NCBI GenBank assembly: GCA_003527225.1
Contig: DPXQ01000164.1
Location: 8,694-70,951 of the forward strand
Reading direction: 5' to 3'
Source: Rhizobium sp.
GTDB taxonomy: Bacteria > Pseudomonadota > Alphaproteobacteria > Rhizobiales > Rhizobiaceae
DNA: 62,258 nt
Under the pieces are notes generated by a model that saw only the letters and a list, made by a program, of their open reading frames with translations, had not been told where the DNA came from and searched no databases. Both the position numbers and the translations under genes were made by a program. Below are positions 34,850-42,816 of this stretch, piece by piece. Within the stretch, counting starts at the first letter, position 1; each line of letters starts with the position of its first letter.

Positions 34850-35803
34850 ATGCATAACTATCTCGATTTCGAAAAGCCAATCTCCGACCTTGAAGGCAAG
34901 ATCCGCGAATTGAAGAAAATCGCGGCGGAAGACGAGAGCATCGACACCACGGAGGAGATCGACCGTCTGGAGGTCCGTGTCCGCGAGGCGATGGAGGAAA
35001 TCTATTCGAAGCTGAACGCCTGGCAGAAGACACAGGTGGCCCGTCATCCGTCGCGCCCGCACTTTGTCGATTATGCCGCCCGGCTTTTCACCGAATTCAC
35101 GCCGCTTGCAGGCGACCGCAAGTTCGCCGAGGACGCGGCTATCCAGGCAGGCTTTGCCCGCTTCCGCGGTGAGCCTGTCGCTGTCATCGGCCAAGAAAAG
35201 GGCAGCGACACCAAGTCCCGCCTCAAGCACAATTTCGGCAGCGCCCGTCCCGAAGGCTATCGCAAGGCAATTCGCGTCATGGAGATGGCCGAGCGTTTCG
35301 GCCTGCCGGTGGTAACCCTGATCGATACTGCCGGCGCCTATCCGGGTATCGGCGCGGAAGAGCGCGGCCAGGCGGAAGCGATCGCCCGATCCACGGAAAT
35401 GTGCCTCGGCTTGCGCGTTCCAATCGTTTCAGTCGTTCTCGGCGAGGGCGGCTCTGGTGGCGCCATCGCCATTGCGACAGGCAACCGCGTCTATATGCTG
35501 GAGCACGCGATCTATTCCGTCATCTCACCTGAAGGAGCCGCTTCGATCCTCTGGCGCGACTCGACCCGCGCCAAGGAAGCGGCGACCAATATGAAGATAA
35601 CCGCCGAGGACCTGAAGTCCATGGGCATCATCGACGGTATCATTCCTGAGCCGGTCGGCGGCGCGCATCGTGATCCGCAGGGCGTGATTGACCGCACTGG
35701 CGATGTCATCGCCGCCGCGCTTGCACAACTGGTCCCCCTGCCGGGCGACAAGCTTCGGTCGGATCGGCGCCAGAAATTCCTCGATATCGGCCGCAACCTC
35801 TGA
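34850..35803 (+). CDS. accA: Acetyl-CoA carboxylase carboxyltransferase subunit alpha
   Basis: A 317-residue subunit of the carboxyltransferase that makes malonyl-CoA, the first step of fatty-acid synthesis. MHNYLDFEKPISDLEGKI is the typical helical N-terminus. DTAGAYPGIGAEERGQAEAI and GEGGSGGAIAIATGNRV form the crotonase-fold CoA and biotin binding part. Normal length. The partner accD is not in the window. It stands 59 bp after xerD on the same strand, as in other rhizobia. Confidence 0.96.
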   Translation: MHNYLDFEKPISDLEGKIRELKKIAAEDESIDTTEEIDRLEVRVREAMEEIYSKLNAWQKTQVARHPSRPHFVDYAARLFTEFTPLAGDRKFAEDAAIQAGFARFRGEPVAVIGQEKGSDTKSRLKHNFGSARPEGYRKAIRVMEMAERFGLPVVTLIDTAGAYPGIGAEERGQAEAIARSTEMCLGLRVPIVSVVLGEGGSGGAIAIATGNRVYMLEHAIYSVISPEGAASILWRDSTRAKEAATNMKITAEDLKSMGIIDGIIPEPVGGAHRDPQGVIDRTGDVIAAALAQLVPLPGDKLRSDRRQKFLDIGRNL

Positions 35804-35813
35804 TCTTACCGCG

Positions 35814-35840
35814 CAGCACAGCCACAATGCTGCTGTTTTT
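35814..35840 (+). terminator. Weak terminator after accA
   Basis: A 5-bp stem (CAGCA at 35814-35818 and TGCTG at 35831-35835) is followed by five Ts. The stem is short, so the call is tentative. Confidence 0.35.
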
Positions 35841-35966
35841 GCATGGTAACCGCCGGCCCACAGTGCAGCGACCGGCCATGGTTTAGAATTTGTGAAGGTC
35901 GCTGGCTTATAGTAGGAAACGCTTGATAGTCAGTATTGTCGTCCTCTTCCAGATGAGCTTTCCGGA

Positions 35967-37193
35967 ATGCGTTTGAAATCGGCCGCCCTTTTCCTGGTTT
36001 TCGCAACGGCGCTTGCCGGCTGTAACGACACGCTGGACAGCTTCGATGCATCCTCGATCAAGGACAAGGTCCAGCACCCCCTTCCCTCCCGCATCCTGGC
36101 CGAAATGAAGGCCAAGGGCATGGAGCGCAATTCGCCTATTGCCATCCGCATCTTCAAGGAAGAGGGTGTGCTCGAAATCTGGAAGGCGAAGACCAACAAT
36201 CGCTTCGACAAGATCGCCGAGTACGAGATCTGTGCCTGGTCGGGGCGTTTGGGCCCCAAGGTCAAGGAAGGCGACCGGCAGGCGCCGGAGGGTTTCTATC
36301 CGCTTTCGCCGTATCACCTCAATCCTAATTCGAAATATTTTCTGGCGATCAATACCGGTTATCCGAACCGTTATGATCAGGCCAACGGACGCAACGGCAG
36401 CAACCTGATGATTCACGGCGCCTGCTCTTCATCGGGCTGTTATTCGATGACTGATGCGCAGGTCCTGGAGATCTATGCCTTCGCCCGCGATGCCTTCAAG
36501 GGCGGGCAAGAGAACGTGCAGCTCCAGGCGTTTCCGTTCCGCATGACAGCCGAGAATATGGCGCGCCACAGCCATAGCCCGAACTACGAATTCTGGCAGA
36601 TGCTGAAGGTCGGCTATGACAATTTCGAAGTAACGAAGCGCCCGCCGGAAGTCGCCGTCTGCGATAAGAAATACGTCTTCAATCAGCAGCCCGAAGAAGG
36701 CAAGATGTTCAATGCGACGTCAGCCTGCCCGCCGATGTCGACGCCTCCCGCCCTCCAGGCGGCCCTTTCATCGTACAATCTGGCTTATGCACGCGACTTC
36801 GATAAGGCCCTGAAAAAATACGAGGGCAAGATTTGGTATGATCCGACCGAGGCGGAACGCAAGGCGATCGTCGCCGACAAGCGCAAGGGCCACGACCTGG
36901 CCTACGCACCGACGGGCTCCGCTCTCAAGGCTGGGAAGCTGTTGAGTATTGACGAATTCAATGGGCGGTCCTCGCCGTCCGGCAACCAATCGCAGGCCGC
37001 AGCAAGCGCGCGCGCGAACCTTGACAGGATCCCCACGGCACCCGCCAGCGCATCCGCGACCGCACCGACGACCCCGGCTGCCGCCACCCAGTCCCAGGTT
37101 GCCAGCGTGCCGGTGCCGCAGGCCAACCCATTGGCCGCGCCGACGCCTGTCGCCCAGGCAAAAAAACCATTCTGGAAATTCTGGCAGAAATGA
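35967..37193 (+). CDS. L,D-transpeptidase lipoprotein (YafK-like)
   Basis: A 408-residue envelope protein with a lipoprotein signal (lipobox ALAGC near residue 19) and a YkuD-type catalytic domain (about residues 55-200) with the active-site motif HGACSSSGCYSMTD. It is most like the YafK/DpaA branch, which in E. coli detaches Braun lipoprotein from peptidoglycan; cross-linking activity is equally possible in rhizobia. The last 100 residues are Ala/Pro/Thr/Gln-rich and end in KKPFWKFWQK. The stop overlaps the TusA ATG by four bases. Confidence 0.85.
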   Translation: MRLKSAALFLVFATALAGCNDTLDSFDASSIKDKVQHPLPSRILAEMKAKGMERNSPIAIRIFKEEGVLEIWKAKTNNRFDKIAEYEICAWSGRLGPKVKEGDRQAPEGFYPLSPYHLNPNSKYFLAINTGYPNRYDQANGRNGSNLMIHGACSSSGCYSMTDAQVLEIYAFARDAFKGGQENVQLQAFPFRMTAENMARHSHSPNYEFWQMLKVGYDNFEVTKRPPEVAVCDKKYVFNQQPEEGKMFNATSACPPMSTPPALQAALSSYNLAYARDFDKALKKYEGKIWYDPTEAERKAIVADKRKGHDLAYAPTGSALKAGKLLSIDEFNGRSSPSGNQSQAAASARANLDRIPTAPASASATAPTTPAAATQSQVASVPVPQANPLAAPTPVAQAKKPFWKFWQK

Positions 37194-37423
37194 CCGGCGC
37201 TGCCGCCATCTACGATCTGAAGGGACTGAAGTGCCCGCTGCCGGTCTTGAAGACCCGGCGTCGGTTGGCGGCCATGGATCGCGGCACCGAACTTCGGATC
37301 GAAACGACCGATCCCTTGGCCGTCATCGATATCCCGCATTTCTGCAGGGAGAGTGGGCACGAGCTCCTGAAAAGCGAGAAGATCGAAAACGGACACCGTT
37401 TCCTGATCCGCAAGGGACCTTAA
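37190..37423 (+). CDS. TusA-family sulfur carrier protein
   Basis: A 77-residue SirA/TusA-like protein with the conserved Cys in LKCPLPVLKTRR near residue 14. Such proteins pass persulfide sulfur, for example towards tRNA thiolation or molybdenum cofactor enzymes. It is translationally coupled (ATGA) to the L,D-transpeptidase gene, an odd pairing with no obvious link. A molybdenum hydroxylase operon lies 10 kb away but is not connected. Its end overlaps the convergent CobW-family gene by four bases. Confidence 0.85.
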   Translation: MTGAAAIYDLKGLKCPLPVLKTRRRLAAMDRGTELRIETTDPLAVIDIPHFCRESGHELLKSEKIENGHRFLIRKGP

Positions 37424-38535
37424 AGCTTCATTCCCGGGATCGCCAAAGGATTGTCTTCGAGCGCAGCCCGGTCCGGCCTGTCGATTTGCGGCTTTCCTGA
37501 AAACGCATCGAACAGTTCCCGGACATAGGCCTCCGACAGATCCTTGGTGATCAGCACCAACCGTGTGCGTCGATCTTCAGGATCAGGCCATGACGGCAGG
37601 CGCTCGGGCGGATGGAAGACTGCTTGAACGCCATGAAGAACGACCGGCCGGTCCGGATCATCCGTCAGCCCCACCACCGCCTTCATCCTCAACAGCTTCT
37701 CGCCATGCGTGGCGCGCAGGATGTCAAGGAACATTTCCAGCGCCATCGGATCCATCAACTGGTCGCGGATGATCGAATACGAACGGATCGACTCGCTGTG
37801 ACGGTTCACGTCATGATGGTGACCATGGTGATGACTATGATTGTGATCGGTGGCAATCTCGTCCTTGAGCCAGCGGCCGACATCGGCAATCTTTGTGCCG
37901 GTATCGTAAAGGCCATTCTCCAGAACCGCGGCGCATCCCGCCTCGTCGCTGTCGCCATTCGTGACCGTCGCCCGCGGGTTGAGAACCGCCAGACGTTCCA
38001 TCAGGCGCAGCAACTCGTCCTTTTTCGCCAAAGACGCTTTCGTAAGGATCAGTCGGTCAGCCACCGCCACCTGGCGTACGGCTTCCGGGAAGGTGTCGAG
38101 TGTATGGGTACCGTTCACGGCATCCACGAGCGTCACGACGCCATCGAGATCGAAATGACTGGCAATGACCGGATGGCCCATGACCGACTGCATGACCGGT
38201 GCCGGGTCGGCCAATCCGGTCGTTTCGATGACAACCCGCGAGATGGACTTTATTTTCCCCGTCTGCATGCCGTCCACGAGCATAGCGAGGGTGTCCACCA
38301 GTTCACCACGAACCGTACAGCACAGGCAACCGTCGGCAAGCTCGACGATCGAGTCATTCGAGGCTTCGACGAGCATGTGGTCAATGCCGACCTCGCCGAA
38401 TTCGTTGATGATCACGGCAGCATCCTTCATCGCAGGATCTTTGAGGATCCTGTTGAGGAGCGTCGATTTTCCGGCACCCAGAAAGCCCGTTATGATCGAA
38501 ACCGGAATACGGTCGTGTCCAGGAGACATCGGCAA
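37420..38535 (-). CDS. CobW-family (COG0523) GTP-binding metallochaperone
   Basis: A 371-residue G3E GTPase. Walker A is GFLGAGKST (about residues 18-26), the metal-binding GCLCCTV motif (CxCC) lies near residue 70, and NKxD-type base recognition appears as LTKASL. A His-rich loop (HNHSHHHGHHHD near residue 232) suggests zinc or another transition metal. The C-terminal CobW_C domain is present. No cobN is adjacent, so this is likely a general COG0523 zinc-type chaperone rather than cobalamin-specific CobW. It follows the D,D-carboxypeptidase by 12 bp. Confidence 0.83.
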   Translation of the reverse strand: MPMSPGHDRIPVSIITGFLGAGKSTLLNRILKDPAMKDAAVIINEFGEVGIDHMLVEASNDSIVELADGCLCCTVRGELVDTLAMLVDGMQTGKIKSISRVVIETTGLADPAPVMQSVMGHPVIASHFDLDGVVTLVDAVNGTHTLDTFPEAVRQVAVADRLILTKASLAKKDELLRLMERLAVLNPRATVTNGDSDEAGCAAVLENGLYDTGTKIADVGRWLKDEIATDHNHSHHHGHHHDVNRHSESIRSYSIIRDQLMDPMALEMFLDILRATHGEKLLRMKAVVGLTDDPDRPVVLHGVQAVFHPPERLPSWPDPEDRRTRLVLITKDLSEAYVRELFDAFSGKPQIDRPDRAALEDNPLAIPGMKL

Positions 38536-38547
38536 CTACTTTCGAGG

Positions 38548-39660
38548 TCAGAATGTAGGGCGCGGAATAGGGATCGGCACATTGGCAATTTCGCCTCCGG
38601 CGGAGCCCGGCTTCGAAGGTACATCGCTACCGGGAAGCAGTCCGGCGAAAACCGCGCGCGGCGGTCGATCCATCTCCCGGATATAGGGCGAATAGATTTT
38701 CATCTTGCCATCTTCGTCTCGCGCCTCGCTGCGTTCCTTGCGCGCCTCCGGCGTGCAGATCTCGCCGCTGATATCGGTCACGGTATCCAGCCCTTGGCCA
38801 TAGGGAGCAAGTGATTCAAGCTTGACACCCGTATTGGCCCGGGTCGCCAGGGCTTTTTGCAAAAGTTCTGCGGAAATATCGGCCCGTGCACCGAGACTTT
38901 CGGCCCCGAGGACGACCGAGACGACTGTGCGGCCATTGCGGGTTGCCGACGAAACCTGATTGAAGCCGGAAGCGCAGATGTATCCGGTCTTCATGCCGTC
39001 GGCGCCATCGAAACGGCCGATCAGGAGATTGTAGTTCGGATACACGCGCGTGCCGGTCGTGATGCCCTCAAGGGCGAAGAAGCTTGCATATTCGGGAAAC
39101 TCCCGGCGTATCGCAACGGCGAGAACCGCGAGATCCCGGGCGGTCGTGTACTGGCCCGGGCCGGGAAGCCCGTTGGGATTGACGAAATGCGACGAATCCA
39201 TGCCGAGACGCGCGGCATCCGCATTCATACGGGCGATGAAATTGTCGAGCGAACCACCTACGGTTTCGGCGATGGCGACAGCGACATCGTTAGCTGACTT
39301 GACCAGAAGAATCTTCAGGGCGCTGTCGAGCGTCAACTTGGCACCCGGATTGAAATACATTTTGCTGGCCGGTTGATCCACGGCCTTCTTGCTCATCGTG
39401 ACGATGCTGGTCAGCGCCAATTGCCCGGACCTGATGGCGCGGAAGGTGGTATAGGCCGTCATCAGCTTGGTTAGAGATGCTGGATACCACTTGCGGAAGG
39501 CGTCCTCATGTTCGATCACGCGGCCCGTATTGACGTCGACCACGATCTTCGGATTTGCCTCTGCAAGAGACGGCAGCGCGGCGATGCATAGGCTAAGGAA
39601 AGCGACGAAAGACCTCAGGCGGCCTGCCCTGCATGCAATGGAAGTCTGCTTCGTCTGCAC
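38548..39660 (-). CDS. D-alanyl-D-alanine carboxypeptidase
   Basis: A 370-residue penicillin-binding protein of the peptidase S11 family that trims the terminal D-Ala of peptidoglycan stem peptides. A signal peptide occupies about residues 1-35. The three active-site motifs are SLTK (in YPASLTKLMTAY), SAN (in LVKSANDVAVA) and KTG (in GMKTGYICASG). The C-terminal part after about 285 lacks the usual PBP5 beta domain length and is Pro/Gly-rich at its end. It is co-oriented with the CobW-family gene 12 bp downstream. Confidence 0.88.
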   Translation of the reverse strand: MQTKQTSIACRAGRLRSFVAFLSLCIAALPSLAEANPKIVVDVNTGRVIEHEDAFRKWYPASLTKLMTAYTTFRAIRSGQLALTSIVTMSKKAVDQPASKMYFNPGAKLTLDSALKILLVKSANDVAVAIAETVGGSLDNFIARMNADAARLGMDSSHFVNPNGLPGPGQYTTARDLAVLAVAIRREFPEYASFFALEGITTGTRVYPNYNLLIGRFDGADGMKTGYICASGFNQVSSATRNGRTVVSVVLGAESLGARADISAELLQKALATRANTGVKLESLAPYGQGLDTVTDISGEICTPEARKERSEARDEDGKMKIYSPYIREMDRPPRAVFAGLLPGSDVPSKPGSAGGEIANVPIPIPRPTF

Positions 39661-39785
39661 GATTGATCCTCTGGTTTTCGGAAGTGTCTCGCAACCTGCG
39701 GATATTTACCTTATGACAGCAAGCAATGGCAAAGCCCATTGAATACGTCAATTACGAGGTGCACATTCTGCATCACGAATCGGGG

Positions 39786-39799
39786 AATTCCCGGGAATT
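39786..39799. promoter_or_regulatory. 14-bp palindrome before the M20 amidohydrolase
   Basis: AATTCCCGGGAATT is a perfect palindrome 18 bp upstream of the ATG at 39818. It could be an operator; no regulator gene is adjacent. Confidence 0.35.
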
Positions 39800-39817
39800 G
39801 CTGAACAGGAAAGTCTT

Positions 39818-40981
39818 ATGCCGATTTTGAACCGCGCGGCCGAACTTCAACATGAAGTCAGCGAATGGCGCCGCCATCTCCACGCGAATCCCGAGATTCT
39901 CTACGATGTCGAAGAAACCGCGGCTTTCGTTGCCGAAAAGCTGAAAGAATTCGGCGTCGATGAGGTTGTGACCGGGCTCGGGAGGACCGGGGTCGTCGGG
40001 GTCATTCGGGGACGCGGCGAAAGCAATCGCACCATCGGGCTGCGAGCGGACATGGACGCGCTGCCGATCACCGAGATGACCGGCAGGCCCTGGGCCTCAA
40101 AAACACTGGGAAAGATGCATGCCTGCGGCCATGACGGGCACACGGCAATGCTGCTCGGCGCCGCGAAGTACCTCGCCGAGACCCGCAACTTCAACGGCAA
40201 TCTGGTCGTTATCTTCCAGCCGGCGGAGGAAGGCGGAGCAGGTGCCCTCGCTATGGTGCAGGATGGCCTTATGGAACGTTTCGGCATCGAGGAAGTCTAC
40301 GGCATGCACAACATGCCGGGCATGCCCGTGGGCACCTTTGCAATCAGGAAGGGCGGGATCATGGCCGCCCCCGACAAGTTCACCATCACGGTGAAAGGAC
40401 GTGGCGGCCATGCCGCCGAGCCCCATCACACCATGGATCCGATCGCGATAGGCGCGCAGATCGTGGGTAATCTCCAACTGATCGCCTCGCGCAATGCCAA
40501 TCCGCTGCGCTCAGTGGTGGTTTCGGTCACAAAATTCAACGCAGGAACGGCGCATAACATCATTCCGGAAGAAGCCGAGCTTGCCGGCACTGTACGCACT
40601 CTCGACGAGAGCGTGCGTAACCTAGCTGAAAACCGGATCAGGGAGATCGCCAAAGGTGTTGCCGCCGCCCATGGCGCAGAAGCCGTCGTCGAATACGAGC
40701 GCGCTTGCCCCGTCACGGTCAACCATACTGACGAAACCATGCATGCAGTCCGCGCCGCCATCGACATTGCCGGAGCAGGCAATGTCGATACGGAAGTCGA
40801 CCCGTCCATGGCCGGTGAGGACTTCGCCTTCATGCTGAATGCGCGGCCTGGAGCCTATATCATGATCGGAAACGGCGAGACGGCCGGGTTGCATCACCCT
40901 GCCTATGATTTCAACGACGAGGCAATTGCTTACGGCGTCTCATACTGGATCCGGCTTGCGGAACAGCGACTGACGGCTTGA
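39818..40981 (+). CDS. M20-family amidohydrolase (hippurate hydrolase-like)
   Basis: A 387-residue dinuclear-metal peptidase/amidase of the M20D aminoacylase group. Metal and catalytic motifs are visible: LRADMDALPITE, HACGHDGHTAMLLGAA, QPAEEGGAGAL and the late MAGEDFAF, with the dimerisation domain between (GRGGHAAEPHHTMDP). Members hydrolyse hippurate, N-acyl amino acids or indole-acetyl amino acid conjugates; the substrate here is unknown. It is transcribed alone, divergent from the carboxypeptidase. Confidence 0.85.
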   Translation: MPILNRAAELQHEVSEWRRHLHANPEILYDVEETAAFVAEKLKEFGVDEVVTGLGRTGVVGVIRGRGESNRTIGLRADMDALPITEMTGRPWASKTLGKMHACGHDGHTAMLLGAAKYLAETRNFNGNLVVIFQPAEEGGAGALAMVQDGLMERFGIEEVYGMHNMPGMPVGTFAIRKGGIMAAPDKFTITVKGRGGHAAEPHHTMDPIAIGAQIVGNLQLIASRNANPLRSVVVSVTKFNAGTAHNIIPEEAELAGTVRTLDESVRNLAENRIREIAKGVAAAHGAEAVVEYERACPVTVNHTDETMHAVRAAIDIAGAGNVDTEVDPSMAGEDFAFMLNARPGAYIMIGNGETAGLHHPAYDFNDEAIAYGVSYWIRLAEQRLTA

Positions 40982-41069
40982 GTGCAGGCAGGCTCTGCCG
41001 GTAATGGCCGATCGCCCTGCAAAAAGGCTTGGCTTCACCGCGAGCCTTTTGTATGGATGCAGTCCAAGT

Positions 41070-41146
41070 GGTCCCGTAGCTCAGCAGGATAGAGCACCAG
41101 ATTCCTAATCTGGGGGTCGCGCGTTCGAATCGCGCCGGGATCACCA
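41070..41146 (+). tRNA. tRNA-Arg (anticodon CCT)
   Basis: A complete 77-base cloverleaf: acceptor GGTCCCG pairs with CGGGATC (one G-U), anticodon stem CCAGA/TCTGG surrounds the loop TTCCTAA with CCT at 41104-41106, the T loop reads TTCGAAT, and the 3' CCA is encoded. It decodes AGG. Its last six bases overlap the stop end of the convergent HD-hydrolase gene. Confidence 0.96.
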
Positions 41147-41590
41147 TTCATCCCTCTTCTTCTGGACGACCCGACTGTCCCGAACCAGCATTTCGAGCCC
41201 AGCCTCATATTTGGCCGGATCGCCGCCGGTCATTTCGACCTGCCACCGATTGTCCTCCAGATCCGCGCGCTTTACGAGCCGTGCGAGCGGATTGGAGATC
41301 GCGCGGCGGATGAAAACATCCTCGGGCTCGTCACTGCGTCTCGTGAGTGCATCGACGGCTGAAAGCACGGCCTGTGAGAACCCTTCCTCCTTTAGTCGGT
41401 CCAGCGTCCAGCTCCTGCCCTTTTCTGCGACATCGTGGAGATAGGCGACCGTCTTTGCCTGATCGCCCGCAACCGCCGCGGCAACCCGCTGGCAGTGCTC
41501 AAAATAGGGTTTTCCGGCATTGTCCATCTGCCCCTCATGCGCATCCGCGGCGACCTGGATGGCATGCTTCAGGTGTTCGCTCGTCTGCAT
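41141..41590 (-). CDS. HD-domain phosphohydrolase
   Basis: A 149-residue small HD-domain protein. The pattern of H in AADAHEGQ, H in YFEHCQRV, the HD pair in TVAYLHDVAEKG and a later D in VKRADLEDNRW matches the metal-binding set of the (p)ppGpp-hydrolase-like HD family; no synthetase domain is attached, so it resembles small alarmone or nucleotide hydrolases. The start at 41590 has GGGAGG at ideal distance; a GTG at 41635 overlapping the upstream stop is the alternative. It follows the orphan protein gene on the same strand. Confidence 0.75.
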   Translation of the reverse strand: MQTSEHLKHAIQVAADAHEGQMDNAGKPYFEHCQRVAAAVAGDQAKTVAYLHDVAEKGRSWTLDRLKEEGFSQAVLSAVDALTRRSDEPEDVFIRRAISNPLARLVKRADLEDNRWQVEMTGGDPAKYEAGLEMLVRDSRVVQKKRDEW

Positions 41591-41631
41591 GATGATGCCT
41601 CCCGCGGGCAATGTTGAATACGATCGTCTCG

Positions 41632-41976
41632 TCACATCCGATGCATGCGCGCAATATCGATTTCGGGGAAAAGCTCCACCAGTTCATGACGCGATACGCA
41701 GATGACCGGATCGCATGTCAAAGTAACGCTTTTGCCGTGATTGAGATCTGGCCCATGGGAATCGGTCAGGACCATCCGCTGCCCGTTTTCGCGCTCCAGC
41801 GTGGCCTCTTGTTCAAATCCCTGCTCCAAAAGCCATTCGCGCGGAGCCTCGAGGCTCACTTGGACCTGGTATTGCCCGGCATCGCGTAATGCGACAACCC
41901 GATAGGACACCGGCAAACGTTGGCTCGCGATGACGAGCTGCCCTTCTCCATCGGCGTTTTCAATATGCTCGCTCAT
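41632..41976 (-). CDS. Unrecognised 114-residue protein upstream of the HD hydrolase
   Basis: I do not recognise this 114-residue, acidic, beta-rich-looking protein. It has no signal peptide or membrane helix and one Cys pair near the C-terminus (TCDPVICV). GAGGGGTGGG stands before the ATG, a plausible ribosome site. It is the first gene of a two-gene minus-strand unit with the HD hydrolase; its stop overlaps a GTG in frame with that gene. A partnership with the hydrolase is inferred from position only. Confidence 0.6.
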   Translation of the reverse strand: MSEHIENADGEGQLVIASQRLPVSYRVVALRDAGQYQVQVSLEAPREWLLEQGFEQEATLERENGQRMVLTDSHGPDLNHGKSVTLTCDPVICVSRHELVELFPEIDIARMHRM

Positions 41977-42123
41977 CCCACCCCTCCTTGTTCGAGCTTC
42001 GCGGCCTGATCAGAAAACCAGCCACATTGTGCCTTCTTTGAAAAGGAGATGCCAGGAAGGAGATTATCATGACAAAGGCAACGCAGACCAGCGTTCATGA
42101 TGGGATCCGCAAATGGGTGGAAA

Positions 42124-42149
42124 GGCCGGGCACTGAGCGGTGCCCGGCC
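42124..42149 (-). terminator. Terminator after the YciF-like gene
   Basis: Perfect 10-bp arms GGCCGGGCAC (42124-42133) and GTGCCCGGCC (42140-42149) lie 8 bp after the yciF stop, followed on the minus strand by a short TTTCC tract. Confidence 0.7.
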
Positions 42150-42157
42150 CTCCACAT

Positions 42158-42658
42158 TCAGGCCGCCTTCTTCTGGGCGGCGGTGTTGACCGCAATCTCC
42201 GCGAGCTTGGTGAGCGCCTCGTCGGTCTTCGACTCTTCGCTCAGCGTTGCATCAAGCAACGTCACGGCATCCTTGTAGCCAAGTTGCTGAGCCCAGGCGC
42301 GAAGGGTACCGTAACGGCTGATCTCATAGTGCTCGACAGCCTGGGCGGCAGCGAGCAGGCCGGCGTCAAGGGCGGCCGTGCCCTTGAATTCTTCCATGAT
42401 TTCCTCGCCTTCCTCGACAATACCGTCAATCGCGGGGCACGTCTTGGCGCGCGGACGCTTACCAATGATTTCGAAGACCTGCTGGAGGCGCTCGACCTGG
42501 TCTTCGGTTTCTTCCTTGTGCTTTTCAAAGGCAGCCTTGAGTTTGGGGCTCTGAGCGCCACGGGCCATCTTGGGAAGCGTCTTCAGGATCTTGCGCTCTG
42601 CGTAGTAGATGTCCTTCAGGGTGTCGTGGAAAAGATCTTCCAGAGTTTTCTCTGCCAT
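42158..42658 (-). CDS. YciE/YciF ferritin-like protein (DUF892)
   Basis: A 166-residue four-helix protein of the DUF892 family. The N-terminal EDLFHDTLKDIYYAERKI and the second-half AVEHYEISRYGTL supply the conserved Glu/His residues of the ferritin-like di-metal site. Such proteins are stress-induced in many Proteobacteria; enzymatic role is undefined. The C-terminus ends in the usual Ala/Lys-rich tail. A GGAAC-N18-GTT element upstream suggests control by an EcfG-type general stress sigma factor. Confidence 0.88.
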   Translation of the reverse strand: MAEKTLEDLFHDTLKDIYYAERKILKTLPKMARGAQSPKLKAAFEKHKEETEDQVERLQQVFEIIGKRPRAKTCPAIDGIVEEGEEIMEEFKGTAALDAGLLAAAQAVEHYEISRYGTLRAWAQQLGYKDAVTLLDATLSEESKTDEALTKLAEIAVNTAAQKKAA

Positions 42659-42697
42659 TTTGGATTCTCCATTGCAGTTGTAATCACCCCTGCAAAA

Positions 42698-42721
42698 CTC
42701 GATTCCCTTCCTCTTTGTTCC
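42698..42721 (-). promoter_or_regulatory. EcfG/RpoE2-type stress promoter of the yciF gene
   Basis: On the minus strand GGAAC (42721-42717) is followed after 18 bp by GTTTT (42698-42694), the pattern reported for the alphaproteobacterial general-stress sigma factor. The start of transcription would fall near 42687, about 30 bp before the ATG. Confidence 0.6.
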
Positions 42722-42816
42722 GCCGCGATCTCAATTGAATCCGATAAAATCAACTCGTAGATAGGCCCTCTCGTCCCCAAGCGGTTGAGTTCGTCCAACG
42801 CGTTTTCGTCGCAATT

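Noticed and set aside
41070..41146. tRNA-Arg as an integration site of a genomic island
   Set aside because: No integrase, no repeated tRNA 3' end and no change in gene content were seen on either side.
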